A stretch of DNA of 57,989 nucleotides from contig JAUIAU010000018.1 of assembly GCA_030425185.1 (NCBI GenBank), forward strand, positions 1 to 57,989. Direction: 5' to 3'. Source of the stretch: Alphaproteobacteria bacterium. GTDB lineage: Bacteria; Pseudomonadota; Alphaproteobacteria; Rhodobacterales; Rhodobacteraceae. How positions within the stretch are numbered: the first letter of the stretch is position 1; every line of letters begins with the position of its first letter. The translations under genes were made by a program, and so were the position numbers. Below the pieces are notes generated by a model. That model did not search any database, was not told the DNA's origin, and saw nothing but the letters and a program-made list of their open reading frames with translations. This document shows positions 37,996-46,001 of this stretch, piece after piece.

Positions 37996-39624
37996 TCAGA
38001 GCGCCCGCGCCATGGTGCGCAGCTCGAACTTCTGGATCTTGCCGGTAGAGGTCTTGGGCAACTCGCGGAACACCACCTGCTTGGGCGTCTTGAAGCCCGC
38101 CAGCCGTTCGCGGGCGAAGGCGATCAGGTCGGCCTCGGTCACCGCCGCGCCGTCCTTCAGCTCGACGAAGGCGCAGGGTACCTCGCCCCATTTCTCGTCC
38201 GGCTTCGCGACCACGGCGCAGAGCAGCACGGCGGGGTGGTGCATCAGGACGCCCTCGACCTCGACCGAGCTGATGTTCTCGCCGCCCGAGATGATGATGT
38301 CCTTCGCGCGGTCGGCGATCTGCAGGTAGCCGTCCTCGTGCTGCACCGCGATGTCGCCCGAGTGGAACCAGCCGCCGGCGAAGGCCTCCGCCGTGGCCTT
38401 GGGGTTCTTCAGGTAGCCCTTCATCACCGAGTTGCCGCGGATCATGATCTCGCCCCGCGCCTGCCCGTCCATCGGGATCTGGGTCATGCTGTCGGGGTCG
38501 AGGACGGTGATGTCCTCCATGTGCGGCTGCAGCACGCCGGTGCGGGCCTTGATCGCGGCGCGCGCGTCCTCGGGCAGGCCGTCCCAGCGCGGGGCGTCCC
38601 ACAGGCATTCGGTGCAGTGGCCGTAGGTCTCGGTCAGGCCGTAGACCTGGGTGACGTGGAAGCCGAGCGGCTCGATCGCCTTCAGGGTCGCGGCGGGCGG
38701 CGGCGCCCCGGCGGTGAACACCTGCACGACATGGTCGAAACTGCGCCGCGCGCCGGCGGGGGCGTTGATGATCGTGTTCAGCACGATCGGCGCCGCGCCG
38801 AAATGGGTGGCGCCGTGGTCCGCGATGGCGTCGTAGATCGCCTCCGCGGTGACCGCACGGCAGCCGATGAAGACCCCGCCGAGCGCGGGCAGCAGCCACG
38901 GGTGGCACCAGGCGTTGCAGTGGAAGAGCGGCACGATCGACAGGTAGCGCGGGAACTGCGTCATCCCCCACGAGATCACCGTCCCGAGCGTGTTCAGGTA
39001 GGCCCCGCGGTGCGAGTAGACCACGCCCTTGGGCCGCCCGGTGGTGCCGGAGGTGTAGTTCAGCGCGAGGCTCTCCCATTCGTCCTCGGGCAGGATCCAG
39101 GTGAAGCCGGGATCGCCCGAGGCGAGGAAGTCCTCGTAGGTGCGGTACTTGCCCGAGGCATGCACGCCCGAAACATCGTCCGGCACCTCGATCAGCACCG
39201 GTTTGGTCTCCAGCATCTCGACCGCCTCGGCGGCGAGCGGCAGGAACTGGCTGTCGACCAGCACCAGCTTCGCGCCGCCATGGGCGAGGATGTAGGCCAC
39301 GGTATCGACGTCGAGGCGGATGTTGATGGTGTTCAGCACGCAGCCCGCCGCGGGCACGGCGAAGGTCGCCTCGTGATGCGCGGGCAGGTTCGGCAGCAGG
39401 GTCGCGACCACGTCGCCCGGGGCGCACCCGGCCTGCGCCAGCGCGCTCGCCAGCCGGGTGACGCGGTTGTGGAAGGTCGCGTAGTCGTGGCGGATGTCGC
39501 CGTAGATCACCGCCTCGCGGTGCGGGTGAACCCGGGCGGCGCGCGCCAGGTGGCTGAGCGGCGTCAGCGGCACATGGTTCGCGCGGGTCTTCTCCAGCCC
39601 GGTTTCGTCAGCCAGCCAGCCCAT
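37996..39624 (-). CDS. Acyl-CoA synthetase (AMP-forming, medium/long chain-like)
   Basis: A 542-residue ANL-family ligase. LALNYTSGTTGRPKGVVYSHRG is the AMP/phosphate loop. VYGLTETYGH, GGWFHSGDIAV and KDIIISGGENISSVEVE follow, with the C-terminal catalytic lysine in LPKTSTGKIQKFEL. The pattern fits AlkK-type fatty-acyl-CoA synthases; aryl or branched acids are possible. The ATG at 39624 has GGGAGGGG upstream. The class II aldolase gene lies just upstream on the same strand with an 87-nt gap, so the two may be cotranscribed. Confidence 0.87.
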   Translation of the reverse strand: MGWLADETGLEKTRANHVPLTPLSHLARAARVHPHREAVIYGDIRHDYATFHNRVTRLASALAQAGCAPGDVVATLLPNLPAHHEATFAVPAAGCVLNTINIRLDVDTVAYILAHGGAKLVLVDSQFLPLAAEAVEMLETKPVLIEVPDDVSGVHASGKYRTYEDFLASGDPGFTWILPEDEWESLALNYTSGTTGRPKGVVYSHRGAYLNTLGTVISWGMTQFPRYLSIVPLFHCNAWCHPWLLPALGGVFIGCRAVTAEAIYDAIADHGATHFGAAPIVLNTIINAPAGARRSFDHVVQVFTAGAPPPAATLKAIEPLGFHVTQVYGLTETYGHCTECLWDAPRWDGLPEDARAAIKARTGVLQPHMEDITVLDPDSMTQIPMDGQARGEIMIRGNSVMKGYLKNPKATAEAFAGGWFHSGDIAVQHEDGYLQIADRAKDIIISGGENISSVEVEGVLMHHPAVLLCAVVAKPDEKWGEVPCAFVELKDGAAVTEADLIAFARERLAGFKTPKQVVFRELPKTSTGKIQKFELRTMARAL

Positions 39625-39711
39625 CGGTGATCCCCTCCCAGGTCGCGCAACACTCTGTCCCAAGACATGGGATACCGCGCAAGAAAAGGAAAGCCCCGTC
39701 GGGCAGCAGGA

Positions 39712-40524
39712 TCACCCGAACATGTCGGGCTGGTCGAGGACGAGCTGGTTCCAGATCGTCTGGAAGTGCAGCCAGCCGATGTAGTCGCTGCCGACATGCT
39801 CGCGCGAGTAGCGGGCGCGGTCGTCGGGGATGCGGATCGGGGGGACGCCGCTGGCGGCGATGTCGAGTTGCTGCTTGCAGCAACGTTCCAGCGCGATGAA
39901 CCAGAAGGCCGCCGAGTCGATGGAATGGCGGCTGGCGGTCAGCAGGCCGTGGTTCTGGTGCAGCGCGGCCTTCACGCCCTTGAAGGCCTTGGCGACGTCG
40001 GAGCCCGCGTGGTTCTCGACGGCGACCTGTCCGCCCTGCTCGCCGATCACCACGTGATCCTCGAAGAAGGCGCAGGCGTCCTGGGTGATCGGGTCGATGG
40101 GCCGTCCGGTGGCGCACCACGCGGTGCCGTAGACCGTGTGGGCGTGGCACATCGCGATGATGTCGGGGTGTTCCTCGTGGACGTTGGCGTGCAGCACGAA
40201 GCCCGCGCGGTTCACGGCGTGGTCGCCCTCGATCACCCGGCCGGCGTGATCGACGAGGATCAGGTTCGACATCGTGACCTTGCCGAAGTGCACGCACATC
40301 GGGTTGGTCCAGTAGAGCTCGGGCCGCTCCGGGTCGCGCACGGTCAGGTGCCCGGCGAAGCCGTAGTCGAAGCCTTGCAGGGCGAAGGCGCGGCAGGCCG
40401 CGACGAGGCGTTCCTTGCGGTGGCGGCGCTCGTCTTCGTGGGTCTCGAACTCGGGCAGTTCGGGGAAGATCAGCCCGTCCTGCTCGGGCTGGTAGATCGA
40501 AACGCGGTTTCCAAGGTCCAGCAT
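39712..40524 (-). CDS. Class II aldolase/adducin family protein
   Basis: A 270-residue zinc-dependent aldolase-type protein. GFAGHLTVRD and WTNPMCVHFGKVT mark the substrate-phosphate region; metal ligands are expected in MCHAHTVYGTAW (two His) and ALHQNHGLL. Members catalyse retro-aldol or decarboxylation reactions on hydroxyacids or sugar phosphates. The ATG at 40524 has AAGGAG 5 nt upstream. It is divergent from a LysR gene that probably controls it through the palindrome at 40600. Substrate not known. Confidence 0.85.
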   Translation of the reverse strand: MLDLGNRVSIYQPEQDGLIFPELPEFETHEDERRHRKERLVAACRAFALQGFDYGFAGHLTVRDPERPELYWTNPMCVHFGKVTMSNLILVDHAGRVIEGDHAVNRAGFVLHANVHEEHPDIIAMCHAHTVYGTAWCATGRPIDPITQDACAFFEDHVVIGEQGGQVAVENHAGSDVAKAFKGVKAALHQNHGLLTASRHSIDSAAFWFIALERCCKQQLDIAASGVPPIRIPDDRARYSREHVGSDYIGWLHFQTIWNQLVLDQPDMFG

Positions 40525-40599
40525 GGCGTCTCCTTTCGCGGGTCGGGTCCTGTGCGCGGGCCCAGAGTGGCGAGCCGGGGGGCGACGGATCAATCGGGC

Positions 40600-40624
40600 C
40601 GTGGCAATAACAGTTATTGCCACG
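40600..40624. promoter_or_regulatory. 25-bp perfect palindrome, likely LysR operator
   Basis: A 12-bp arm CGTGGCAATAAC (40600-40611), central A, and arm GTTATTGCCACG (40613-40624). It lies between the divergent aldolase and LysR genes, 17 nt before the LysR start and 76 nt from the aldolase start. The A/T-rich centre and position fit a LysR-type recognition site controlling both genes. Confidence 0.75.
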
Positions 40625-40640
40625 TCGAATGGAGGGCCTG

Positions 40641-41573
40641 ATGCGGGACGACCGGCTTCTGGAAATGCGCGTCTTCGTGGCGGTGGTCGAGGCGGGCGGG
40701 TTCACGGCGGCGGCCCACACCCTCGGCGTCAGCCAGCCCTTCGTCAGCCAGACCCTGCAGCGGCTGGAGGCGCGGCTGGGGGCGCGGCTTCTGCACCGCA
40801 CCACGCGCGGGCACCGGCTGACGGCGGAGGGCGAGCGGTTCCTCGACGCCGCGCGCGGCGTGCTGGCCGAGGTCGAGCGCGCCGAGGCCGACTGGCAGCA
40901 GAGCGACGACCGAATCGACGGCACGCTGCGGGTGTCGGTGCCGATTGCCTTCGGCCTCGACCGGATCACGCCGCTGGTGCCCGGCCTCCTCGCCCGGCAT
41001 CCGAACCTGTCGCTGGAGGTGCGGATGACCGATGACACCGAGAACCTGATCGACGACCGGATCGACGTGGCGATCCGGATGGGGCGGCTGCCCGACTCGC
41101 GGCTGATGCACCGGCGGCTGTGCCACCTGCAGCGGATCGTGGTGGCCGCGCCCGCGCTGGTGGCGGCGCACGGGGCACCGGAGCGGCCCGAGGACCTGGC
41201 ACGGATGCCGTGCCTCGCCTGGGACGGCAGCCGCGAGCACCTGAACCGCTGGCCCTTCGAGGTGGACGGCGCGCCGGTGGTGTTCCGCGCCGAGAGCCGG
41301 TTCCGCAGCAACCAGGGCATGTCGCTGGCGCAGATGTGCCTCGCCGGGCTGGGGGTAATGCGGATGGCCGAACACCTGGCGCGTCCGGCGCTGGCGGACG
41401 GGCGGCTGGTGCAGTTGCTGGCGGCGCAGACGGTGCGCGACGACAGCGCGATCTACGCGGTTTTCCTGCCCGACCGGCAGCAGGTGCCGCGTATCCGGGT
41501 CTTCATCGACGCGATGGCCGAGGCGTTCCGCGCGCCCGACTGGGAGGGCGCGGTCCCGCTCAGCCCGGGCTGA
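40641..41573 (+). CDS. LysR-family transcriptional regulator
   Basis: A 310-residue LTTR. Winged helix at about 1-60 (RLLEMRVFVAVVEAGGFTAAAHTLGVSQPFVSQTLQRLEARLGARLLHR compressed: HTH at AHTLGVSQ onward), then a co-inducer domain with DVAIRMGRLPDSRLM. The start at 40641 follows GGAGGG at 40631-40636; an in-frame ATG at 40629 is the alternative, while a TTG at 40617 lies inside the palindrome and is unlikely. It is divergent from the aldolase gene, its presumed target. Its last 14 nt overlap the convergent Tm-1-like gene. Confidence 0.88.
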   Translation: MRDDRLLEMRVFVAVVEAGGFTAAAHTLGVSQPFVSQTLQRLEARLGARLLHRTTRGHRLTAEGERFLDAARGVLAEVERAEADWQQSDDRIDGTLRVSVPIAFGLDRITPLVPGLLARHPNLSLEVRMTDDTENLIDDRIDVAIRMGRLPDSRLMHRRLCHLQRIVVAAPALVAAHGAPERPEDLARMPCLAWDGSREHLNRWPFEVDGAPVVFRAESRFRSNQGMSLAQMCLAGLGVMRMAEHLARPALADGRLVQLLAAQTVRDDSAIYAVFLPDRQQVPRIRVFIDAMAEAFRAPDWEGAVPLSPG

Positions 41574-42795
41574 CGATCCCCTCGGCGATCCAGCCGTCGA
41601 GCACCGCGAGGGCGGCGTCGGAGAACGCGGCGTCGTTGATGTGGGCGTCGAGGTCGATCCGGCGCGTGGTCGGCGGGCAGGCGGCGCGCATCTCGTCGAG
41701 ATAGGCGGCGAGGCCCTCGGGGTCGGACAGCGGGCCGCCGGGGCGGTCCCATTCGTTGCAGCCGTGTTCGGGCAGGATCAGCACCGAAGGGCCGGTGGCG
41801 AGCGCCAGTTTCGCGCCCATCGCGCGGGCCATTTCGCGGCGCTGGTCGGGCGTCATCATCACCGAGGACAGGAGCCGGTTGTGCGCGTGCACCTCCTGTC
41901 CGGCCAGCTTCGGGGGCACGTCCTGCCAGCCGACGAAATCCACGAGGTCATAGCAGCCCGGCGCCACGATCTGCGGCACCCCCGCGCGTCCTGCGGCGGT
42001 CATCCGGTCGGGCCCGGCCGAGATCGCGGAGCCCATCAGGTGGTTGCCGACCTCCTGCGGGGCGAAGTCCATCACGGCGGCGAAGGCGCCTTCGGCGGCG
42101 AGGCTCTCGAAGGCGCGCCCGCCCATGCCGGTGGCGTGGAACACCGCGACGTCGAAGCCGCGCGCCTCCAGTTCCGGTTTCAGGGCAACCATGTAGCGCA
42201 GGACGGTCTTGCCGAACGAGGTCATCCCGATCAGCGGCCGCGCGCGGCGGGGTTTCTCGACGGCGCGGGCAGCGCCGAGCACGGCCCCCGCGGCCTGGCT
42301 GAGCGCGGCGCGGCAGACCTCGTTCAGGCCGTAGAGCCCGCCTGCCCAGAGGATCATCTGGATGTCGGCGGGCAGGCGGTCGGGCGGGATCAGCGGCGAG
42401 AAGGCGACGGTGGAGACCACGTATTTCGGCACGCCCAGCGGCAGGGCGGCGCAGACGTCGAGGGCGAGGTCGGTGCCCATCGTGCCGCCGAGCGCGAGGA
42501 CCGCGTCGATCTCGCCCGCCGCGCAGAGCCGCGCCGCCAGCGCCGCCGCGCCCTTGGCCATGATCTGCATGGCGACGTTCTCGTCGCCCGCGTCGATGGC
42601 GTCCGCGATGTCGTGGCCGCCGGCTGCCGCGACCTCGTGCTTGGAATGGTCGGCGGGCGTGCGCGGGTCGCCCAGCACGCTGACGTCCATGGTGCGGACC
42701 GCGCCGCCCTGGGCACGGATCACCCCGGCGATGTAGGTCAGTTCGTCGTCCTTGGTGTCGTAGGTGCCGACGACGAGAACGGTGCGGTCGGTCAT
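41560..42795 (-). CDS. Tm-1-like ATP-binding protein (UPF0261)
   Basis: A 411-residue protein of the UPF0261 family, related to the ATP-binding half of plant Tm-1. Markers are VVGTYDTKDDELTYI at the start, LALGGTMGTDLALDV, GMTSFGKTV, VFHATGMGGRAFE and VMDFAPQEVGNHLMG. The bacterial function is unknown; such genes are often beside a TIM-barrel partner, which is absent here. It begins 16 nt after the aldehyde dehydrogenase stop, so the two form an operon and the protein may serve the amine cluster. Confidence 0.83.
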   Translation of the reverse strand: MTDRTVLVVGTYDTKDDELTYIAGVIRAQGGAVRTMDVSVLGDPRTPADHSKHEVAAAGGHDIADAIDAGDENVAMQIMAKGAAALAARLCAAGEIDAVLALGGTMGTDLALDVCAALPLGVPKYVVSTVAFSPLIPPDRLPADIQMILWAGGLYGLNEVCRAALSQAAGAVLGAARAVEKPRRARPLIGMTSFGKTVLRYMVALKPELEARGFDVAVFHATGMGGRAFESLAAEGAFAAVMDFAPQEVGNHLMGSAISAGPDRMTAAGRAGVPQIVAPGCYDLVDFVGWQDVPPKLAGQEVHAHNRLLSSVMMTPDQRREMARAMGAKLALATGPSVLILPEHGCNEWDRPGGPLSDPEGLAAYLDEMRAACPPTTRRIDLDAHINDAAFSDAALAVLDGWIAEGIVSPG

Positions 42796-42811
42796 GCGGT
42801 CCCCTCGCGGC

Positions 42812-44296
42812 TCAGAGCTTGATCCAGGCGGTCTTCAGGTCGAGGTACTTGTCGAAGGCATGCAGCGACTTGTCATGCCCGTTGCCCGACTGCTTGACGC
42901 CGCCCAGCGGCACGGTCAGGTCCGAGCCGCCGTAGGTGTTGACGTGGACAAGCCCGGCGCGCAGGCGGCGGACCATGCGGTGCGCGCGTCCGAGATTGCC
43001 GGTCCAGACCGCCGCCGCCAGCCCGTAATCGGTGCCGTTGGCGAGGGCTATTGCCTCGTCCTCGGTGTCGAAGGGCGTGACGGCGAGGACGGGGCCGAAC
43101 ACCTCCTCGCGGGCGAGGCGGTCGTCGGGGCGCACGTCGGCGACCACGGTCGGGGCCATGTAGTAGCCGCCCGTTTCCGCCAGGATGCGGTCGCCGCCGG
43201 TGACGATGCGGCGGCCCTGCGCGCGGGCCTCGTCCACGAAGCCCAGGCTGCGGGCCAGCTGCGCCTCGGAGTTGAGCGCGCCCGCGCCGGTGGCGGGGTC
43301 GAGCGGGTCGCCCACCCGCAGGGCGGCGGCGTGGGCGGCGAGCTTCTCGACGAAGGCGTCGTGGACGGAGCGTTCGACCAGCAGGCGCGAGCCCGCGATG
43401 CAGACCTGTCCCGCGTTGCGGAAGATGCCCGCCGCCGAGACCTGCGCCGCCTCGTCGAGGTCGGGGGCGTCGGCAAAGACGATGTTCGGGGACTTGCCGC
43501 CCAGTTCGAGGTAGACGCGCTTGAGGTTCGAGCGCGCGGCGGCCTCCAGCAGCTTGCGCCCGGTCGCGCCCGAGCCGGTGAAGACCAGCACGTCGACGTC
43601 CATCGACGCGGCCAGCGCCGCGCCGACGACCGGGCCTTCGCCGGTGACCACGTTCAGCACGCCGGGGGGCAGCCCGGCCTCCAGCGCCAGCTCGGCGATC
43701 CGCAGAAGCGTCAGCGCGGCTGTCTCAGCGGGTTTCAGCACCACCGAGCAGCCCGCCGCCAGCGCCGGGCCCAGCTTCCACGCGCCGATCATCAGCGGGA
43801 AGTTCCAAGGCACGATGGCCGCCACGACGCCCGCCGGTTCGCGGTGGACGAGGCCCAGCGTGCCGGGCGGGGTGGCGGCGATCTCGCCGGTGATCTTGTC
43901 GAGCGCCTCGGCGTAGTAGCGGATGGTGGCGGCGGCGGACAGCGGCTCGGCCTTCAGGGCCATCGCGATCTCGGTGCCGTTCTCGCGCACGCCCAGCACG
44001 GCGAGGTCGAGCGCGCGCGCCTCGATCAGGTCGGCCCAGCGGAGCAGGATGCGCTTGCGCTCGGCCGGGGCGAGGCCGGACCAGCGGCCGTCGTCGAAGG
44101 CACGGCGGGCGGCGGCGACGGCGGCGTCGGCATCCGCGACGGTGCCGCGCGCCAGCGTGGTCAGGGCGCTGCCGTCGATGGGCGAGCGGGCGGTCATCGT
44201 GCCGCCGTCAGAGGCGGGGCAGGACGCGCCGTCGATCAGGTGCAGGGCAGGCGGCACGGGGGTCGCGCGCAGGGCGGCGATGCGGCTCAGGTCCAT
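42812..44296 (-). CDS. Aldehyde dehydrogenase (PuuC-like, gamma-glutamyl-aminoaldehyde type)
   Basis: A 494-residue NAD(P)-dependent aldehyde dehydrogenase. IVPWNFPL starts the cofactor site, VFTGSGATGRKLL and the catalytic Glu264 (LELGGKSP) and Cys299 (NAGQVCIAG) follow, with a normal C-terminus. It resembles PuuC and betaine-aldehyde types. The ATG at 44296 has GGAGG 4 nt upstream. It is divergent from the tct-P450-ligase operon and shares a paired operator with it, so it probably oxidises an aldehyde made there to an acid. Confidence 0.87.
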   Translation of the reverse strand: MDLSRIAALRATPVPPALHLIDGASCPASDGGTMTARSPIDGSALTTLARGTVADADAAVAAARRAFDDGRWSGLAPAERKRILLRWADLIEARALDLAVLGVRENGTEIAMALKAEPLSAAATIRYYAEALDKITGEIAATPPGTLGLVHREPAGVVAAIVPWNFPLMIGAWKLGPALAAGCSVVLKPAETAALTLLRIAELALEAGLPPGVLNVVTGEGPVVGAALAASMDVDVLVFTGSGATGRKLLEAAARSNLKRVYLELGGKSPNIVFADAPDLDEAAQVSAAGIFRNAGQVCIAGSRLLVERSVHDAFVEKLAAHAAALRVGDPLDPATGAGALNSEAQLARSLGFVDEARAQGRRIVTGGDRILAETGGYYMAPTVVADVRPDDRLAREEVFGPVLAVTPFDTEDEAIALANGTDYGLAAAVWTGNLGRAHRMVRRLRAGLVHVNTYGGSDLTVPLGGVKQSGNGHDKSLHAFDKYLDLKTAWIKL

Positions 44297-44309
44297 CGGT
44301 CCTCCGGTC

Positions 44310-44326
44310 GGTTCAGCATATGAACC
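44310..44326. promoter_or_regulatory. Candidate IclR operator, site 1 (GGTTCA-N5-TGAACC)
   Basis: A perfect 6-bp inverted repeat with spacer GCATA, 14 nt upstream of the aldehyde dehydrogenase start, where a bound repressor would block transcription. A near-identical site is at 44447. Confidence 0.6.
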
Positions 44327-44403
44327 TGTGGTCGCAAATAGTCTGCGTATTGAGCAGCGGCCTGTCAATTGCCGGGCGATTGCTTGCGGTGAGAAGAGAA
44401 TTC

Positions 44404-44432
44404 TTGACAGACTCGCGACTCGTCCCTGAGTA
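44404..44432 (+). promoter_or_regulatory. Candidate sigma70 promoter for the tct-P450 operon
   Basis: TTGACA at 44404-44409 matches the -35 consensus; after 17 nt comes TGAGTA (44427-44432) as a weak -10. An alternative GAGTAT at 18-nt spacing exists. The tctC start is 50 nt downstream. Confidence 0.45.
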
Positions 44433-44446
44433 TTTTCGATACCAAT

Positions 44447-44463
44447 GGTTCAAATAATGACCC
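44447..44463. promoter_or_regulatory. Candidate IclR operator, site 2 (GGTTCA-N5-TGACCC)
   Basis: Same half-site and same spacing as site 1 with one substitution in the right arm. It lies between the candidate promoter and the tctC ribosome site, a standard repressor position. Confidence 0.55.
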
Positions 44464-44482
44464 AACCGACAGGGAGAGTCCC

Positions 44483-45415
44483 ATGAAGACGTTTCTGACC
44501 GCCTGCGCGACGGCCGTGCTGGCCCTCGCCGGGCCCGCGCTGGCGGAGTATCCCGAGAAGCCCGTCAGCTTCATCGTGCCGTGGCCGCCCGGCGACCTCG
44601 AGGACGTGCTGACCCGGATGATCGCCGAGGACTTCCAGGCCCAGTACGGCGTGGCGGCGGCGGTGGTGAACAAGCCCGGCGGCGGCGGCGGTCCGTTCCC
44701 CGGCGCCATCGACGTGGCGACCGCGCCCGCCGACGGCTATACCATCGGGTCCTTCGTTCCGGCGGTCGCGCTGATCGGGCACGAGCTGGGCATTCCCGAG
44801 CTGGAGCCGGAGAAGTTCGATCCGGTCGGCATCTTCCTGACCTATCCCTTCGTCATCGCGACCATGGGCAACGCGCCCTACAAGACGATGGAGGAGCTTG
44901 CAGCCTACGCGCAGTCGAACGACGTGGTCCTGGGGCATTTCGGCGACGTGCTGACGCCGACGCAGGTGACCAAGGCGCTGGCCAAGAACATGGGCTTCGA
45001 ATGGTCCGCCGACGCCGCCTTCGACGCGCTCGACTGCAACACGCTGGCCTCCGGCGATGCCGACGTCATCAACACCACGCTGCAGCTGATCCTGCCCTGT
45101 CTCGACCAGGTGACGGTGCTGGTGTCGATCACCGGCGAGCGGATCTCGAAGATCCCGGACACGCCGGCCATCGGCGAGGTCGATCCGGCGCTCGACATCG
45201 CGCTGTGGAACGGCCTGTTCGTGCGCAAGGAGACCCCGCAGGACGTGCGCGACAAGATCGCCGAGGTCGCCCGCGCCACCGTGATGAGTGACCGGGCGCA
45301 GGCTGTCGCCGCCGAGACCGGCGCGCTGGTCTACTGGCTCGACGCCGGCGAGAGCGCCGCCGTGATCGAGGCCGACAAGGCCACGCTCGGCACCATCTCG
45401 GGCATTCTCGAGTGA
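44483..45415 (+). CDS. tctC: TTT transporter periplasmic binding protein (TctC family)
   Basis: A 310-residue binding protein with a signal peptide (FLTACATAVLALAGPALAE). YPEKPVSFIVPWPPGDLEDVLTR, NKPGGGGGPFPGAIDVATAPADGYT and the late TPQDVRDKI segment are typical TctC/Bug-family features. It captures a solute, usually a carboxylate, and delivers it to TctAB in the inner membrane. AGGGAGAG precedes the ATG. First gene of the operon; a strong hairpin after it probably raises its level relative to tctB and tctA. Confidence 0.88.
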   Translation: MKTFLTACATAVLALAGPALAEYPEKPVSFIVPWPPGDLEDVLTRMIAEDFQAQYGVAAAVVNKPGGGGGPFPGAIDVATAPADGYTIGSFVPAVALIGHELGIPELEPEKFDPVGIFLTYPFVIATMGNAPYKTMEELAAYAQSNDVVLGHFGDVLTPTQVTKALAKNMGFEWSADAAFDALDCNTLASGDADVINTTLQLILPCLDQVTVLVSITGERISKIPDTPAIGEVDPALDIALWNGLFVRKETPQDVRDKIAEVARATVMSDRAQAVAAETGALVYWLDAGESAAVIEADKATLGTISGILE

Positions 45416-45423
45416 CCTGACGG

Positions 45424-45447
45424 GGGAGGGGCCGCGCGGCCCCTCCC
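45424..45447 (+). promoter_or_regulatory. Intercistronic hairpin between tctC and tctB
   Basis: A perfect 10-bp stem, GGGAGGGGCC (45424-45433) and GGCCCCTCCC (45438-45447), with a GCGC loop. It starts 8 nt after the tctC stop and lacks a T run. Such hairpins after binding-protein genes protect the upstream message, giving more binding protein than permease. Confidence 0.7.
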
Positions 45448-45470
45448 GCCCCCCTTGGAGCGGCCCGGAC

Positions 45471-46001
45471 ATGACCCAGGACAGCGACATCCAGCCGAGA
45501 ACCCGCATCGCGGGGCAAGCCCTCTTCGTGATCGCGGCGCTCGCGGGCACCGTGCTGCTGCTCAGCCAGATCACCCGGCAGACGGTCTGGGTCGAGGGCG
45601 CGGGCTTCGCGGCCCAGCCCCGCTTCTGGCCTGCCGTCGCGCTGGTCGTGATGACCGGCGGCTTCGGGCTGCACCTGTGGCGGATGCGGCGGCGGCGTCC
45701 GTCGCGGGCCGACCGCACGGAGGTGCTGCGCTGGGCCGCGCCGCTGGAATACGTGGTCTGGTTCATGGGCTTCGTCTTCGCGGTGCCGCTGGTCGGCTTC
45801 CTGCCGATGGCGGTGGCTTTCGCCGTCGCGCTGACCTGGCGGCTGGGCTACCGGGACCGCGCGATGCTGATCCTCGCGGCGGTCTTCGCGGTGGCGGTGG
45901 TGGTGCTGTTCAAGGGGCTGCTCGGGGTGCGCATCCCCGGCGCGGCGCTTTATGAATTGCTGCCGGCCGGACCGCGCGGCTTCTTCCTGCAGTATCTCTG
46001 A
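45471..46001 (+). CDS. tctB: TTT transporter small membrane subunit (TctB family)
   Basis: A 176-residue membrane protein with four hydrophobic segments (around 15-35, 48-65, 90-120 and 125-150), the TctB arrangement. It assists TctA in transport. Ends in TGATG overlap with tctA at 46001. Confidence 0.85.
   Translation: MTQDSDIQPRTRIAGQALFVIAALAGTVLLLSQITRQTVWVEGAGFAAQPRFWPAVALVVMTGGFGLHLWRMRRRRPSRADRTEVLRWAAPLEYVVWFMGFVFAVPLVGFLPMAVAFAVALTWRLGYRDRAMLILAAVFAVAVVVLFKGLLGVRIPGAALYELLPAGPRGFFLQYL

Noticed and set aside
40617-41573. TTG at 40617 as the LysR start
   Set aside because: It falls inside the 25-bp palindrome and lacks a ribosome site; the ATG at 40641 has GGAGGG just before it.
44311-44325. 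GTTC-N7-GAAC as a LexA box in the amine-cluster promoter
   Set aside because: The alphaproteobacterial LexA site is a direct repeat; here the halves are inverted and a second copy with the same wider pattern fits an IclR-type dyad better.
44431-44436. TATTTT as the -10 element of the tctC promoter
   Set aside because: Spacing to TTGACA would be 21 nt, too long for a sigma70 promoter.
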